Assembly (NCBI GenBank): GCA_041497995.1
Contig: JBGQHM010000076.1
Location: 1 to 20,735, forward strand
Direction: 5' to 3'
DNA: 20,735 bases
Source: DATKMS01 sp041497995
Lineage (GTDB): Bacteria > Desulfobacterota > Binatia > HRBIN30
Of this stretch, positions 7,621-14,946 are shown piece by piece. The notes below the pieces were generated by a model, which saw nothing but the letters and a program-made list of their open reading frames with translations, made no database searches and was not told where the DNA came from. The first letter of the stretch is position 1. Each line of letters starts with the position of its first letter. The translations under genes were made by a program, and so were the position numbers.

Positions 7621-9411
7621 ATGCCGACCGCCACGGGTGCAGCGCCGCGCATCGTGCGCGCTCCTCATGGAGTCTTGGCGGTGCTCGTAGCCATCGCGTT
7701 CGGCAATACTCTCATCAACGGCTTCGTCTGGCTCGATCACTGGCAGGTGGAGAGCGGCGGGCTTATCGCGCGCTCCTGGGCGGAGCTGTGGAGCGCGGTG
7801 CGGCAACCATTGGGGGCGATGCCGGGCTGGGAGGGAACCGCTCCGTACGCCCGACCCTCTGTGGTGCTGTTGCTGAGTCTGGTGCACCGAGTCGCGGGCA
7901 CCCAGCCCGCCGCCTACCACCTGACCCTGGTACTCCTGCATGTCGCCAATGTCCTACTGGTGTTCAGCGTGCTCACCCGGCTTTCCATCGACCGCACGGT
8001 GGCCTTCTTAACGGCAGCCCTGTTTGGGGTCCATCCGCTGCAAACCGCGGCGGTGTCCTGGATTTCCGGAATCGCCGATCCGCTGTTCACCATATTCGTC
8101 TTGAGCGCGGTGCGGCTGCAGCTGGCGGCGTCCGTTCGCACGCGCCTTGCCGGGGTAGCGCGTATCGGCGCCGTGCTGAGCTTTACGCTGGCGCTCGGCG
8201 CAAAGGAGACGGCCGGCATCTTTCCGCTGCTGCTGGCCGTAACGTATGTCTTATTTCCAGACGCGCTGATGCTGCCACCGTCGGCGACACGTACCGACCA
8301 GGCGCGGGCGATCCTGCGTGCCGTGGCACCGTTTTGTATTGCGCTCCTCGGTGCCGTCGCCTATCGCATCCACGTTCTTGATGCCGCAGCTTTCGGCGCT
8401 CCGGCTCGCGCTATTCCGTTGGGTGTTCGGCTGCGGACCGTCCCGCGCCTCTTGCTGAGTTACGGCACACTGCCGCTGCGTTTCGAATCGCTCACCGTAT
8501 GCGATGACTACGCCCTGTCGACGACGTGGGACGCGCGCACCGTGCTTGCCGCGGCGGCGTTGCTGCTGCTCTGCGTGGCCATCGCACGATACTGGCGCCG
8601 CTCTTCTGCTGCAGCCTTCGGCGCGTTGTGGATGGTTCTGGGCCTGCTGCCGGTGCTCAACGTCGTTCCAATCCTGCACTACCGCGCCGATCGGTTCTTC
8701 TATTTCCCAATGATCGGCTGGGCGCTGACCTGCGTGGGTCTTCTACGCGTCGGTATGAACAAGCTGCAACGTTCCGCAATCGTGCCGGCGACGCCGCTGC
8801 ATTGGGCCGTGACTGTCCTGACGGCTTCAGTCCCTCTCCTGCTCATCGGTCTGACCATCCGCCGCAACGCCGCCTTCGTAGACGACGAGACTCTCTTCGG
8901 ATCGACGCTGCAGGTGTCGCCCTTCTGCCGGGAGGCGCGCACCGCGCTTGGTGACGTACGCTTGCGTACCGGGCGCTACGCCGATGCGGTTGCCGAGTAC
9001 GAGCGTGCGCGCGCGCCGCAGCCAGAGCGGGCAAGTTACGTGGTCATGCCGAAGGTGCTCATCAACCTCGGCATGGCGCAGATGGAGCGCAGCGACTACG
9101 CCGCGGCCGCGGCCGCCTTCGGCGAGGCGCATCGGCTCCAGCCACAACTGCTGCACCCGCTCTTCGGTCTTGGAATTGCGAATCTCGGTCTCGGTCAGGT
9201 GGCGACGGCGGTTGGCTGGCTGGAGCAGGCATACGAGATCGCACCCGGCGATCCCGATGTCGTCCTCAACCTGGCCGTAAGCTACGATCGCCTTGACCGG
9301 CGCGCGGAGGCGCTGCGCCTTTACCAGCAATACCTTGAGCGGGCGCCGCACGGGCGCGCACGGGCCGTGGCCGAGCAGCGCGCACGGACACTTGAGACGA
9401 TGCAACGGTAG
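7621..9411 (+). CDS. Polytopic membrane protein with C-terminal TPR repeats (TMTC / GT-C-like)
   Basis: 596 residues. The N-terminal two thirds hold about ten membrane helices with hallmarks of the bacterial TMTC-like family: a first loop FVWLDHW, then APYARPSVVLLLSLVH, AYHLTLVLLHVANVLLVF and FGVHPLQTAAVSWISGIADPL. The last 170 residues are TPR repeats (for example YADAVAEYERA, YAAAAAAFGEAHRLQP, VVLNLAVSYDRLDRRAEALRLY). Relatives in animals are O-mannosyltransferases, and the bacterial ones are thought to be GT-C-fold glycosyltransferases using a lipid-linked sugar. In many members the first loop has an Asp-Asp pair; here it is Leu-Asp (Asp39), so activity is less certain. Start ATG at 7621 has no ribosome site; an A/T-rich GATAGATAAC just upstream may be a -10 box giving a near-leaderless transcript. 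It is alone, 165 bases from the divergent phosphoesterase. Confidence 0.85.
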   Translation: MPTATGAAPRIVRAPHGVLAVLVAIAFGNTLINGFVWLDHWQVESGGLIARSWAELWSAVRQPLGAMPGWEGTAPYARPSVVLLLSLVHRVAGTQPAAYHLTLVLLHVANVLLVFSVLTRLSIDRTVAFLTAALFGVHPLQTAAVSWISGIADPLFTIFVLSAVRLQLAASVRTRLAGVARIGAVLSFTLALGAKETAGIFPLLLAVTYVLFPDALMLPPSATRTDQARAILRAVAPFCIALLGAVAYRIHVLDAAAFGAPARAIPLGVRLRTVPRLLLSYGTLPLRFESLTVCDDYALSTTWDARTVLAAAALLLLCVAIARYWRRSSAAAFGALWMVLGLLPVLNVVPILHYRADRFFYFPMIGWALTCVGLLRVGMNKLQRSAIVPATPLHWAVTVLTASVPLLLIGLTIRRNAAFVDDETLFGSTLQVSPFCREARTALGDVRLRTGRYADAVAEYERARAPQPERASYVVMPKVLINLGMAQMERSDYAAAAAAFGEAHRLQPQLLHPLFGLGIANLGLGQVATAVGWLEQAYEIAPGDPDVVLNLAVSYDRLDRRAEALRLYQQYLERAPHGRARAVAEQRARTLETMQR

Positions 9412-9454
9412 TCGCCACCGGCAATCGAAGGGATCGTCGTTTGGGAGCGCGCCG

Positions 9455-9484
9455 TTGACGGCGAAAAGAAATCAGAGGTAGGAT
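9455..9484 (+). promoter_or_regulatory. Candidate sigma70-type promoter for the cupin gene
   Basis: TTGACG (9455-9460) and TAGGAT (9479-9484) with an 18-base spacer that is A-rich (GCGAAAAGAAATC). It lies 52 bases upstream of the cupin start at 9537 in the 125-base gap after the TPR protein gene. Confidence 0.4.
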
Positions 9485-9536
9485 CGCCGCTGCTCGACAA
9501 GGATTCCTACGGGCGATTGTCGTTGGGTATACCGCT

Positions 9537-9842
9537 GTGGTCGGCTACCGCGTAGCTTTTGACGCGAGGGAAAGTCCTCTGCCGGGTGTGCGACACAAGG
9601 TCCACCGCGTTGGCACCCAGGTCTTGCGGCTGGTGGAGTATGCGCATGAGATGGAGCCCCATTGGTGCGACCGCGGCCATCTTGGCTTTCTCATCGAGGG
9701 GCGGTTCGAGATAGAGTTCGCGAATGGACTGTGGGTCTTCCAAGCGGGAGACGGCGTCACGATCCCGAATGGCCACGAGAATCGCCATCGCGCTCGAGTG
9801 CTGACGGACGTGGTGCGAGCCGTCTTCGTGGAGGACGCGTAG
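9537..9842 (+). CDS. Small cupin-fold protein
   Basis: 101 residues from a GTG at 9537; no strong ribosome site, so the start is uncertain by some residues. The sequence follows a single cupin domain: PHWCDRGHLGFLIEGRFEIEF matches the first motif and FQAGDGVTIPNGHENRH the second. Metal-ligand type His/Glu/Asp residues are present (H and C in PHWCDRGH, H in NGHENRH). Cupins of this size bind small ligands or metals, act as isomerases or dioxygenases, or sense effectors; this one has no DNA-binding domain. Followed after 59 bases by the helical protein gene, so the two may be cotranscribed. Specific role unknown. Confidence 0.75.
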   Translation: MVGYRVAFDARESPLPGVRHKVHRVGTQVLRLVEYAHEMEPHWCDRGHLGFLIEGRFEIEFANGLWVFQAGDGVTIPNGHENRHRARVLTDVVRAVFVEDA

Positions 9843-9901
9843 CAGATGGCTCATGCGCTGGTGCGCAGACAATCCGCGCAACGAAAGAGGAGGACAGGCT
9901 C

Positions 9902-10387
9902 ATGGATGAAGCGGTACGACTTCCCGATGTGGTAGAGCAGCTCCGCCCGCTGATCGAGGCGCTACCGTTCGCCATCCAGCCGCGACTCCTCGCCAGACTC
10001 GAACGCGGCGCGGCCGAGCGTTACGGAGCCTGGGCTGCCGCTTGTGCAGACGCGCCGCGCGCCGAGGGCCTGCGAGCGTGCGCGGCACGCGAGGAAGAGA
10101 TCGCCGCGCGCGCGGAGCGGATCTTCCCCGCGCAGCCCGAAGAGGAGCAGCAGATGAGCACAGTCCTCCCCGAAATCGCCAAGCTCTATCGCGCTGCGCT
10201 TGCGCAGCGTCCGGTGCTCGATCAGTACGCCATTCAGGCGGCGGCCGAACGGCGCGGGGCGGCGCTCTGGCGCGGTTTTGCCTCCACGCACCCGGATGCC
10301 GCGGTCCGCGCGGCTCTCCTCGCCTGCGCCACGCTCGAAGAGCGCAGTGCTGCATTCCTCGAAGCCGTGATCAAGGGGGACGCCTAA
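9902..10387 (+). CDS. Helical cytoplasmic protein, unknown function
   Basis: 161 residues. The ATG at 9902 is set by AGGAGG (in AAAGAGGAGGACAGG) a few bases upstream; the open frame extending left overlaps the cupin in another frame and is not used. The protein is Ala/Arg/Glu-rich, without signal peptide or membrane segment, and appears almost wholly alpha-helical: LPDVVEQLRPLIEALPF, a Ala/Arg/Glu-rich middle ending AERIFPAQPEEEQQ, and LPEIAKLYRAALAQRPVLDQ, then AAVRAALLACATLEERSAAFLEAVI. Two Cys residues (CADAP, RACAA) plus one in ACATLEE may be chance. No known family recognised. It follows the cupin in the same direction. Confidence 0.7.
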   Translation: MDEAVRLPDVVEQLRPLIEALPFAIQPRLLARLERGAAERYGAWAAACADAPRAEGLRACAAREEEIAARAERIFPAQPEEEQQMSTVLPEIAKLYRAALAQRPVLDQYAIQAAAERRGAALWRGFASTHPDAAVRAALLACATLEERSAAFLEAVIKGDA

Positions 10388-10460
10388 GCGGCGTGCTGCA
10401 GCCTGCTGCCCTGTTCGCGCAACGGGCCCCATCATGCTTGCGCGCCGACCGGGGGTGTCC

Positions 10461-10491
10461 TTGACTGCCACCACCCGCCCAGGATGATACT
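10461..10491 (+). promoter_or_regulatory. Candidate promoter for the cytochrome-HAMP-barrel genes
   Basis: TTGACT (10461-10466) and GATACT (10486-10491) with a 19-base spacer. The predicted transcript start would fall within a few bases of the ATG at 10501, which has no ribosome site in front of it, so a leaderless transcript is possible. Confidence 0.35.
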
Positions 10492-10500
10492 GCGGCCTTC

Positions 10501-10947
10501 ATGCAAGCGCGGTGGCGTCATGGAATCGGGGGGCGCTGCGTGGGATGGGTCGTGCCCGCTCTCATGCTGCTTGTCGCCTCGCTCGCCGGCGTACAGGCGA
10601 AGCCCAAGGGCGACAACGTGCACATACCAAGTGCCGATTGCGCTCAGTGTCACACTGCGGATCGCCCGGTGCTCGAGGGGAATCCGGTTGCAGCGCCGCA
10701 CCAACTAGTGCCGGACCTTGAGCAACGCTGCACCGTGTGTCACGACGAAGGCCCGTCGCATCGCACCGGTCTGCCGCCCCGCAACGCCGTGCCCAATACG
10801 CTTCCACTGTCCGACAGCGGGCTGATCACGTGTGCAACGTGCCACTTCCTTCACGGGGAGCGGAACCCCTATGGCGACTTCGTGCGTCTCGACAACTCGC
10901 GCGGCGCCCTGTGTCTCGCCTGTCACAAACTGGAAGAGCTGCAATGA
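10501..10947 (+). CDS. Exported tetrahaem cytochrome c
   Basis: 148 residues. A signal sequence or anchor (hydrophobic residues 14-33, VVPALMLLVASLAGVQA) precedes four haem-attachment motifs CxxCH: CAQCH at 47-51, CTVCH at 77-81, CATCH at 111-115 and CLACH at 138-142. Additional His residues (41, 67, 87, 118) could serve as second axial ligands. Such small multihaem cytochromes carry electrons in the periplasm or at the outer membrane. The spacing resembles the doubled-CxxCH and cytochrome c3-like families rather than mono-haem cytochromes. It is the first gene of a tight unit: 23 bases to the HAMP protein, which is followed after one base by the beta-barrel gene. No ribosome site is seen before the ATG. 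Confidence 0.92.
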   Translation: MQARWRHGIGGRCVGWVVPALMLLVASLAGVQAKPKGDNVHIPSADCAQCHTADRPVLEGNPVAAPHQLVPDLEQRCTVCHDEGPSHRTGLPPRNAVPNTLPLSDSGLITCATCHFLHGERNPYGDFVRLDNSRGALCLACHKLEELQ

Positions 10948-10970
10948 GCCGATTGCGAGGAGGGTGAGCG

Positions 10971-11573
10971 ATGCAATTGCTCGGCTTGATCCATCACCAC
11001 CCCAGACACCGGGCACGCCAGCTCCGCTGGGTCGTGCCGACCGCAGCGCTGCTGCTGTTCGCAACCCTGGCGGTGCTCGTGGTGCAGTACCGCGTCAGCG
11101 ACCAGGCCGTTGGGACGGAGTTCTTCCGCGCCCACAAGACGATCAGCCACACCGGAGAGCTCCTGGAGCGCGGGATGCTGATCGGCGCAGCCGTGCTCAC
11201 CGTGCTCGTCCTGGCGACCGCAGTGTGGTGGCTACGCTTCACGCACCGGATCGTTCGCCCGGTGCACACGATTCACCAGGCGCTCGACGCGCTTGCAGCG
11301 GGCGATCTCGGCGTGCGCGTCGAGTTGCACCAGGGCGACGAGTTCCACGAGGTGGGCGCGTCCCTGAATCGGCTCGTGGACGAGTTGGCGACGACCTTGG
11401 CGACCGTGCATGCGCTGGTCGACCGCATGGCCACGCTGACGAACGTCGCGGCGGGCGCTCCGCCGGATCCGGCGATCGCGCCACAGGTGCGCGCACTCAT
11501 CGCGGAGCTCGATCGGACGATGGAGTTCTTCCGCCTCGAGCCACGTCGTACGATCCGCGAGAGCGAAAAATAA
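10971..11573 (+). CDS. Two-TM HAMP-domain membrane protein without output domain
   Basis: 200 residues; ATG at 10971 after GGAGGGTGAG. Residues about 20-41 and 68-88 are membrane helices, enclosing a short periplasmic loop of about 26 residues rich in His and charged residues (GTEFFRAHKTISHTGELLE). Directly after the second helix comes a HAMP domain (about 90-140: RIVRPVHTIHQALDALAAGDL, then LHQGDEFHEVGASLNRLVDEL), then a coiled-coil tail to residue 200. HAMP domains relay periplasmic signals to kinases or chemotaxis receptors, but no kinase, cyclase or methyl-accepting region follows. It therefore must act through a partner or as a structural or regulatory subunit. The position between a tetrahaem cytochrome and a beta-barrel protein suggests redox sensing or assembly of an electron-transfer complex. 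Confidence 0.88.
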   Translation: MQLLGLIHHHPRHRARQLRWVVPTAALLLFATLAVLVVQYRVSDQAVGTEFFRAHKTISHTGELLERGMLIGAAVLTVLVLATAVWWLRFTHRIVRPVHTIHQALDALAAGDLGVRVELHQGDEFHEVGASLNRLVDELATTLATVHALVDRMATLTNVAAGAPPDPAIAPQVRALIAELDRTMEFFRLEPRRTIRESEK

Positions 11574-11574
11574 C

Positions 11575-12315
11575 TTGCGCCGCATCATCGTCCTCGCGGT
11601 GCTGGTGCCGATCGCGGCGCAGGCGGCACCCACCGGCCTGAACCAGATTCCGACGACCGACCTGGTGCCGGCCGGTCAGCTAACCCTCCAGCTGCAAAAC
11701 GGGAACACCGAGGTGAGTGGCTCCGAATCGGTGTTCCACCAGCCGCAGCCCGTCCCGCAGAGTGAATACGGGTTGCCGTGGAGCATGGAGGGGGGCCTCG
11801 ACGTCGCACCCTCGGATCCGCCGCACGACTACCGGCCGCTGGTGAACATCAAATGGAGCCCCTTGCACGAGGCCTACCGCCTTCCCGCAGCCGCCATCGG
11901 AGCGGCACAGCTCGGTGTCGGGTTCATGCCGGCCTATTTTTTCGTGCTGAGCAAAACGCTCAACTACGACGCAATCCAGTACCAAAAGTTCCGCGCTCAT
12001 CACCGTAACACGAAGCTGCGCGGCATCCGGCTGCACACCGGCATCCTCGGCGTGGGCAATGTCTGGCACGGACTCGTCGGGACGGACATCGAGCTGAGCG
12101 ACCACTTCCTCGTGTACGCCGATTGGATCTCCGGCGCGTCCAACGCCGTGTCCCTCGGTGGCGTGTTCGTCGTCAACCAGCACCTCAGCTTCCAGGCGTC
12201 GCTGCTGCGCGGCAACGACCAGGACCGCTTGAGCGGCGTACTCGCAAACGTCACCTACACCTTCGACCCGGCCAACCTATTCAAGCGAAGCGACGCAGAG
12301 GCCACGACGCACTAG
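11575..12315 (+). CDS. Outer-membrane beta-barrel candidate
   Basis: 246 residues, starting with TTG at 11575, one base after the HAMP gene stop. No ATG lies near, and the TTG opens a good signal peptide (MRRIIVLAVLVPIAAQA, cut before APTG). The mature protein starts GLNQIPTTDLVPAGQLTLQLQNG and shows alternating polar/hydrophobic strands with frequent aromatics (QLGVGFMPAYFFVLSK, HFLVYADWISGASNA, HLSFQASLLRG), ending with a strand LANVTYTF and a short polar tail. This pattern fits a small outer-membrane barrel, but no family is recognised. Tight spacing implies translational coupling with the HAMP gene. The TAG stop lies inside a CTAG that forms the left flank of the mobile element at 12316. 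Confidence 0.78.
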   Translation: MRRIIVLAVLVPIAAQAAPTGLNQIPTTDLVPAGQLTLQLQNGNTEVSGSESVFHQPQPVPQSEYGLPWSMEGGLDVAPSDPPHDYRPLVNIKWSPLHEAYRLPAAAIGAAQLGVGFMPAYFFVLSKTLNYDAIQYQKFRAHHRNTKLRGIRLHTGILGVGNVWHGLVGTDIELSDHFLVYADWISGASNAVSLGGVFVVNQHLSFQASLLRGNDQDRLSGVLANVTYTFDPANLFKRSDAEATTH

Positions 12316-12490
12316 GCCGGCGGCCGGCGTCTTTTCATGGCCCGCTCCCGTTGGTCGCTGTTGAGTGCCAAGTCCGACAGGCTGGTAGATGCCTTCGATA
12401 GCAGAAACTCACCGCGCTTGAGTCAAGTTTGCGATGGCAGCCCATAGCAACCAACGGGAGCGGGCCATGAAAAGACGCTGGCCGCAGGCC
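12316..12490. mobile_element. MITE-like non-coding element, copy 1, flanked by CTAG
   Basis: 175 bases with a perfect 29-bp inverted repeat (12327-12355 against 12450-12478) and further imperfect pairing out to the ends (GCCGGCGGCCGGCG against CGCTGGCCGCAGGCC). Direct CTAG flanks lie at 12312-12315 and 12491-12494 and fit a 4-bp target duplication. The 94-base centre encodes nothing. The reverse complement is clearly related to 18111-18288, sharing arms and parts of the centre (for example CTTGACTCA and CTGTCGGACTTG). It sits between the convergent barrel and dgt genes and supplies TAG stops at both edges; its hairpin may also end transcription from both sides. Confidence 0.8.
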
Positions 12491-13642
12491 CTAGACGCGC
12501 GCATTCGGGTCGAACAGTTTGCTGTGTTCGTCGAGGGCGAAGCGGTCGGTCATGCCGGCAATGTAATCCGCGATCACGCGCGGGCGATCCTCGCCGGCCT
12601 TCCAGCGGGCGGCGATGTGCGGCGGCAGCTGTGCCGGCTCCGACATGTAGGCGTGGAACAGATCGGCCATGACCTTCTGCGCCTTCACCGCCATGCGCAT
12701 CACGCGATAGTGCCGGTAGAGGTTGTCCATGAGGAAAGCCTTGAGCTCGAGGCGCTTGGCTTCCATCTCCGCGCCGAAGGTCGCGATCGGCTGGCCGTGG
12801 GCGCGGATGTCGTCGACGCTCTCGAGGCGCAGCTCGCGCAACCGTGTGCCCACCGTGGTCAGCAGATCGGTCACGAAGTCATCGATGAGCGCGCGTTGCA
12901 CCTGGTAGCGCCAGATGCGGAACCCAGCCTGCGGATACTGTCGACGGATCCGTCCAAAGGTGTCGCGCCACAGCGTTACCTGCTGCAGCTGCTCGGGGGT
13001 CAGCAAGCCGGACTTCAGACCGTCGTCGATGTCGTGGCTGTTGTAGGCAATCTCATCCGCGTAGTCGACGATCTGCGCTTCGAGGCACGGCGCTTTTCCC
13101 GGCTCGAAACGCTGCGCCAACGGGCGATCATATGGCGGCGAGTGCTTGACGATGCCTTCACGCACTTCCCACGACAGGTTCAGTCCTTGAAAGTCCGGGT
13201 AGCGCTCTTCGAGGACGTCAACGATGCGCAGGCTCTGCGCGTTGTGCTCGAAGCCGCCGTAACCGGCCATCAGATCGTTGAGCACGTGCTCGCCCGCGTG
13301 GCCGAACGGCGTATGCCCCATGTCGTGGGAGAGTGCGACCGCTTCGGCGAGATCTTCGTTGAGTCGCAGGGCACGGGCCACGGTGCGCGAGACCTGCGCC
13401 GCTTCCATCGTGTGCGTCAGGCGCGTGCGGTAGTAGTCGCCCTCGTGGTTGACGAACACCTGGGTCTTGTACTCGAGGCGCCGAAACGCCGTGGAGTGAA
13501 TGATGCGATCCCGGTCGCGCTGGAAGGCCAGCCGCAACGGATGCTCCTTTTCCGGGTGCACGCGCCCGCGGCTGTTGCGGCTGCGCATCGCGTACGGGGC
13601 CAGCGTCCGCTCCTCCCACTCCTCAAACGCCGCGCGGTCCAT
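12491..13642 (-). CDS. dgt: Deoxyguanosinetriphosphate triphosphohydrolase-like protein (HD domain)
   Basis: 383 residues, the usual length for the type 2 dGTPase subfamily. Hydrolyses dGTP (or other dNTPs) to the deoxynucleoside and triphosphate, controlling the dNTP pool. Visible motifs: HSTAFRRLEYKTQVF (49-63), HEGDYYRTRLTHTMEA with His77, SHDMGHTPFGHAGE with the HD pair at 106-107, and a later Asp in IVDYADEIAYNSHDIDDGL, which together form the metal site. Start ATG at 13642; there is no ribosome site, but a TATAGT box lies 7 bases before the ATG. It is the last gene of the pyrE / M16 / dgt series on this strand. Its TAG stop lies inside the CTAG that borders the mobile element. Confidence 0.95.
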   Translation of the reverse strand: MDRAAFEEWEERTLAPYAMRSRNSRGRVHPEKEHPLRLAFQRDRDRIIHSTAFRRLEYKTQVFVNHEGDYYRTRLTHTMEAAQVSRTVARALRLNEDLAEAVALSHDMGHTPFGHAGEHVLNDLMAGYGGFEHNAQSLRIVDVLEERYPDFQGLNLSWEVREGIVKHSPPYDRPLAQRFEPGKAPCLEAQIVDYADEIAYNSHDIDDGLKSGLLTPEQLQQVTLWRDTFGRIRRQYPQAGFRIWRYQVQRALIDDFVTDLLTTVGTRLRELRLESVDDIRAHGQPIATFGAEMEAKRLELKAFLMDNLYRHYRVMRMAVKAQKVMADLFHAYMSEPAQLPPHIAARWKAGEDRPRVIADYIAGMTDRFALDEHSKLFDPNARV

Positions 13643-13649
13643 GGCGCGA

Positions 13650-13679
13650 ACTATATTCGGCGATCGTCAGGCGATGCAA
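13650..13679 (-). promoter_or_regulatory. Candidate promoter of dgt giving a leaderless transcript
   Basis: On the minus strand TTGCAT (13679-13674) and TATAGT (13655-13650) are separated by 18 bases. TATAGT matches the -10 consensus in five of six positions. A start point 7 bases after it falls at the A of the dgt ATG (13642). The box lies in the 52-base gap after the M16 peptidase stop. Confidence 0.45.
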
Positions 13680-13694
13680 GCAAGGTCAGGCCGC

Positions 13695-14894
13695 TCACTC
13701 CGCCAACACCGCCGTCAACGTGCGGCCGCGTAGCACGCTGCGCCAGGCCGCCTCGATCTCCGCTTGCGGCATGCGGCTGACGATGTGCTCGGCCTCTTCG
13801 GGGAGCGGAAATCCCAACAGCGTGCCTTCGGCAAGTGCGAGGGCACGGTCGTAGCGGCTCTCGGCGAGTGACGCATACCGGTAGCGCAGCTTCTTCCGGG
13901 CACGCTGCAGCTCATCGGCGGAGAAGCCTTCCGTTCCGGCGCGCTGGCACGTGTTTTCTACCGCGTCAACGAGACGCCGCGCCGCAGCCCGTGCGGCGCT
14001 CGCGGAAATGATCGCCACCGCCCAACCCGCTCCCCAGTCCAGCGTCGCCGAAACCTCGTAGCCGAGACCCAGGCGTTCACGCACCTCCTGGAACAAGCGA
14101 CTGTCCGGGTCGGAGCCGACGATGTCCAGGGCGAGACCAACAGCAATTAGTCGGCGCGGCACGGGGGGCACGGCAATCAGCTTGGTCACGTACGCCTGGC
14201 CGCTCCCACCGCGCATCCGCACCACGCCGCGCTTCCCAAACGTCGCACGCGGCTCGGGGCTTGTGGCGCCGGCGCTGCCGGCGCTGAAGTGCCGTCGCAC
14301 GGCCGCGCGGGCCGCGTTGGCACTGATCCCGCCGACTACGGCCAGCACGCTGTGCGCGTGCGTGAAGTGCCGCCGAATGAATGCGCTGACGTCGGGTGCC
14401 TGCATGCGCTGCAAGCTCTGCACACTGCCGCAGACGGGGTGCGACAGCGCGCCGCGGAAGAACCTGCCCCACGCCCGGGCGTGCAAGCGCTCCGGCGGAT
14501 CGTCCATGCGGCCGCGGATCTCATCGATCACCACGCGGCGTTCCTTCCGAAAGCGATCGTCACTCACCTGACTGCGATAGAACTGCTCGGCCAGCAGCCC
14601 GAGCGCGTCGCTCACATCCTCGTTGAAGACTTCGAAGGTGAGCGAGATCGTCTCGTACCCCGTGTCGGCGTTGTGCTCCCCGCCCAGCTCCGCAGCGCGG
14701 CGGTTGAGGGCCATCTGATCGAGTGACGCCGTGCCCTGAAAGAGCATGTGCTCCGCCATGTGGGCGATCCCCGGATGCGCTCCGTCGAAGCGTGCGCCGG
14801 CGCGCACACTCAACGCAATCGCCGTCAGCGGCGCCGGGATGTGCTGATACATCACGCGGAGGCCGCGGTTTCGAAACTTCTGCACGCGCGTCAT
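13695..14894 (-). CDS. M16-family zinc metallopeptidase (single-chain, about 400 residues)
   Basis: 399 residues from the ATG at 14894; the open frame continues upstream but only as a shadow of pyrE. The inverted zinc motif HMAEH is at 45-49 (IAHMAEHMLFQGT) with the further Glu ligand at about 125 (VVIDEIRGRM), the standard spacing of about 77. The C-terminal half keeps the substrate-clamp region FQEVRERLGLGYEVSATLD. It therefore resembles the processing-peptidase (beta-MPP / PqqL) type with one active N-domain and one inactive C-domain. No signal peptide is visible, so a cytoplasmic peptidase that cleaves short peptides is likely. It lies 52 bases downstream of pyrE and 52 upstream of dgt. 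Active site complete; substrate unknown. Confidence 0.92.
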   Translation of the reverse strand: MTRVQKFRNRGLRVMYQHIPAPLTAIALSVRAGARFDGAHPGIAHMAEHMLFQGTASLDQMALNRRAAELGGEHNADTGYETISLTFEVFNEDVSDALGLLAEQFYRSQVSDDRFRKERRVVIDEIRGRMDDPPERLHARAWGRFFRGALSHPVCGSVQSLQRMQAPDVSAFIRRHFTHAHSVLAVVGGISANAARAAVRRHFSAGSAGATSPEPRATFGKRGVVRMRGGSGQAYVTKLIAVPPVPRRLIAVGLALDIVGSDPDSRLFQEVRERLGLGYEVSATLDWGAGWAVAIISASAARAAARRLVDAVENTCQRAGTEGFSADELQRARKKLRYRYASLAESRYDRALALAEGTLLGFPLPEEAEHIVSRMPQAEIEAAWRSVLRGRTLTAVLAE

Positions 14895-14946
14895 GCGGGT
14901 GGTTGAAGCACAACCAGCCACGCGGCGGAAGCCGCCTTTCGTGTCT

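Noticed and set aside
12316..12490. Insertion sequence, attenuator RNA or toxin-antitoxin RNA
   Set aside because: No transposase or other open frame fits within 175 bases; a second related copy with a similar flank at 18111 makes a MITE the simplest reading, although a terminator function may come with the hairpin.
12434..13780. Long open frame on the plus strand opposite dgt
   Set aside because: The minus-strand product is an unmistakable HD-domain dGTPase with full metal motif; the plus frame is its shadow.
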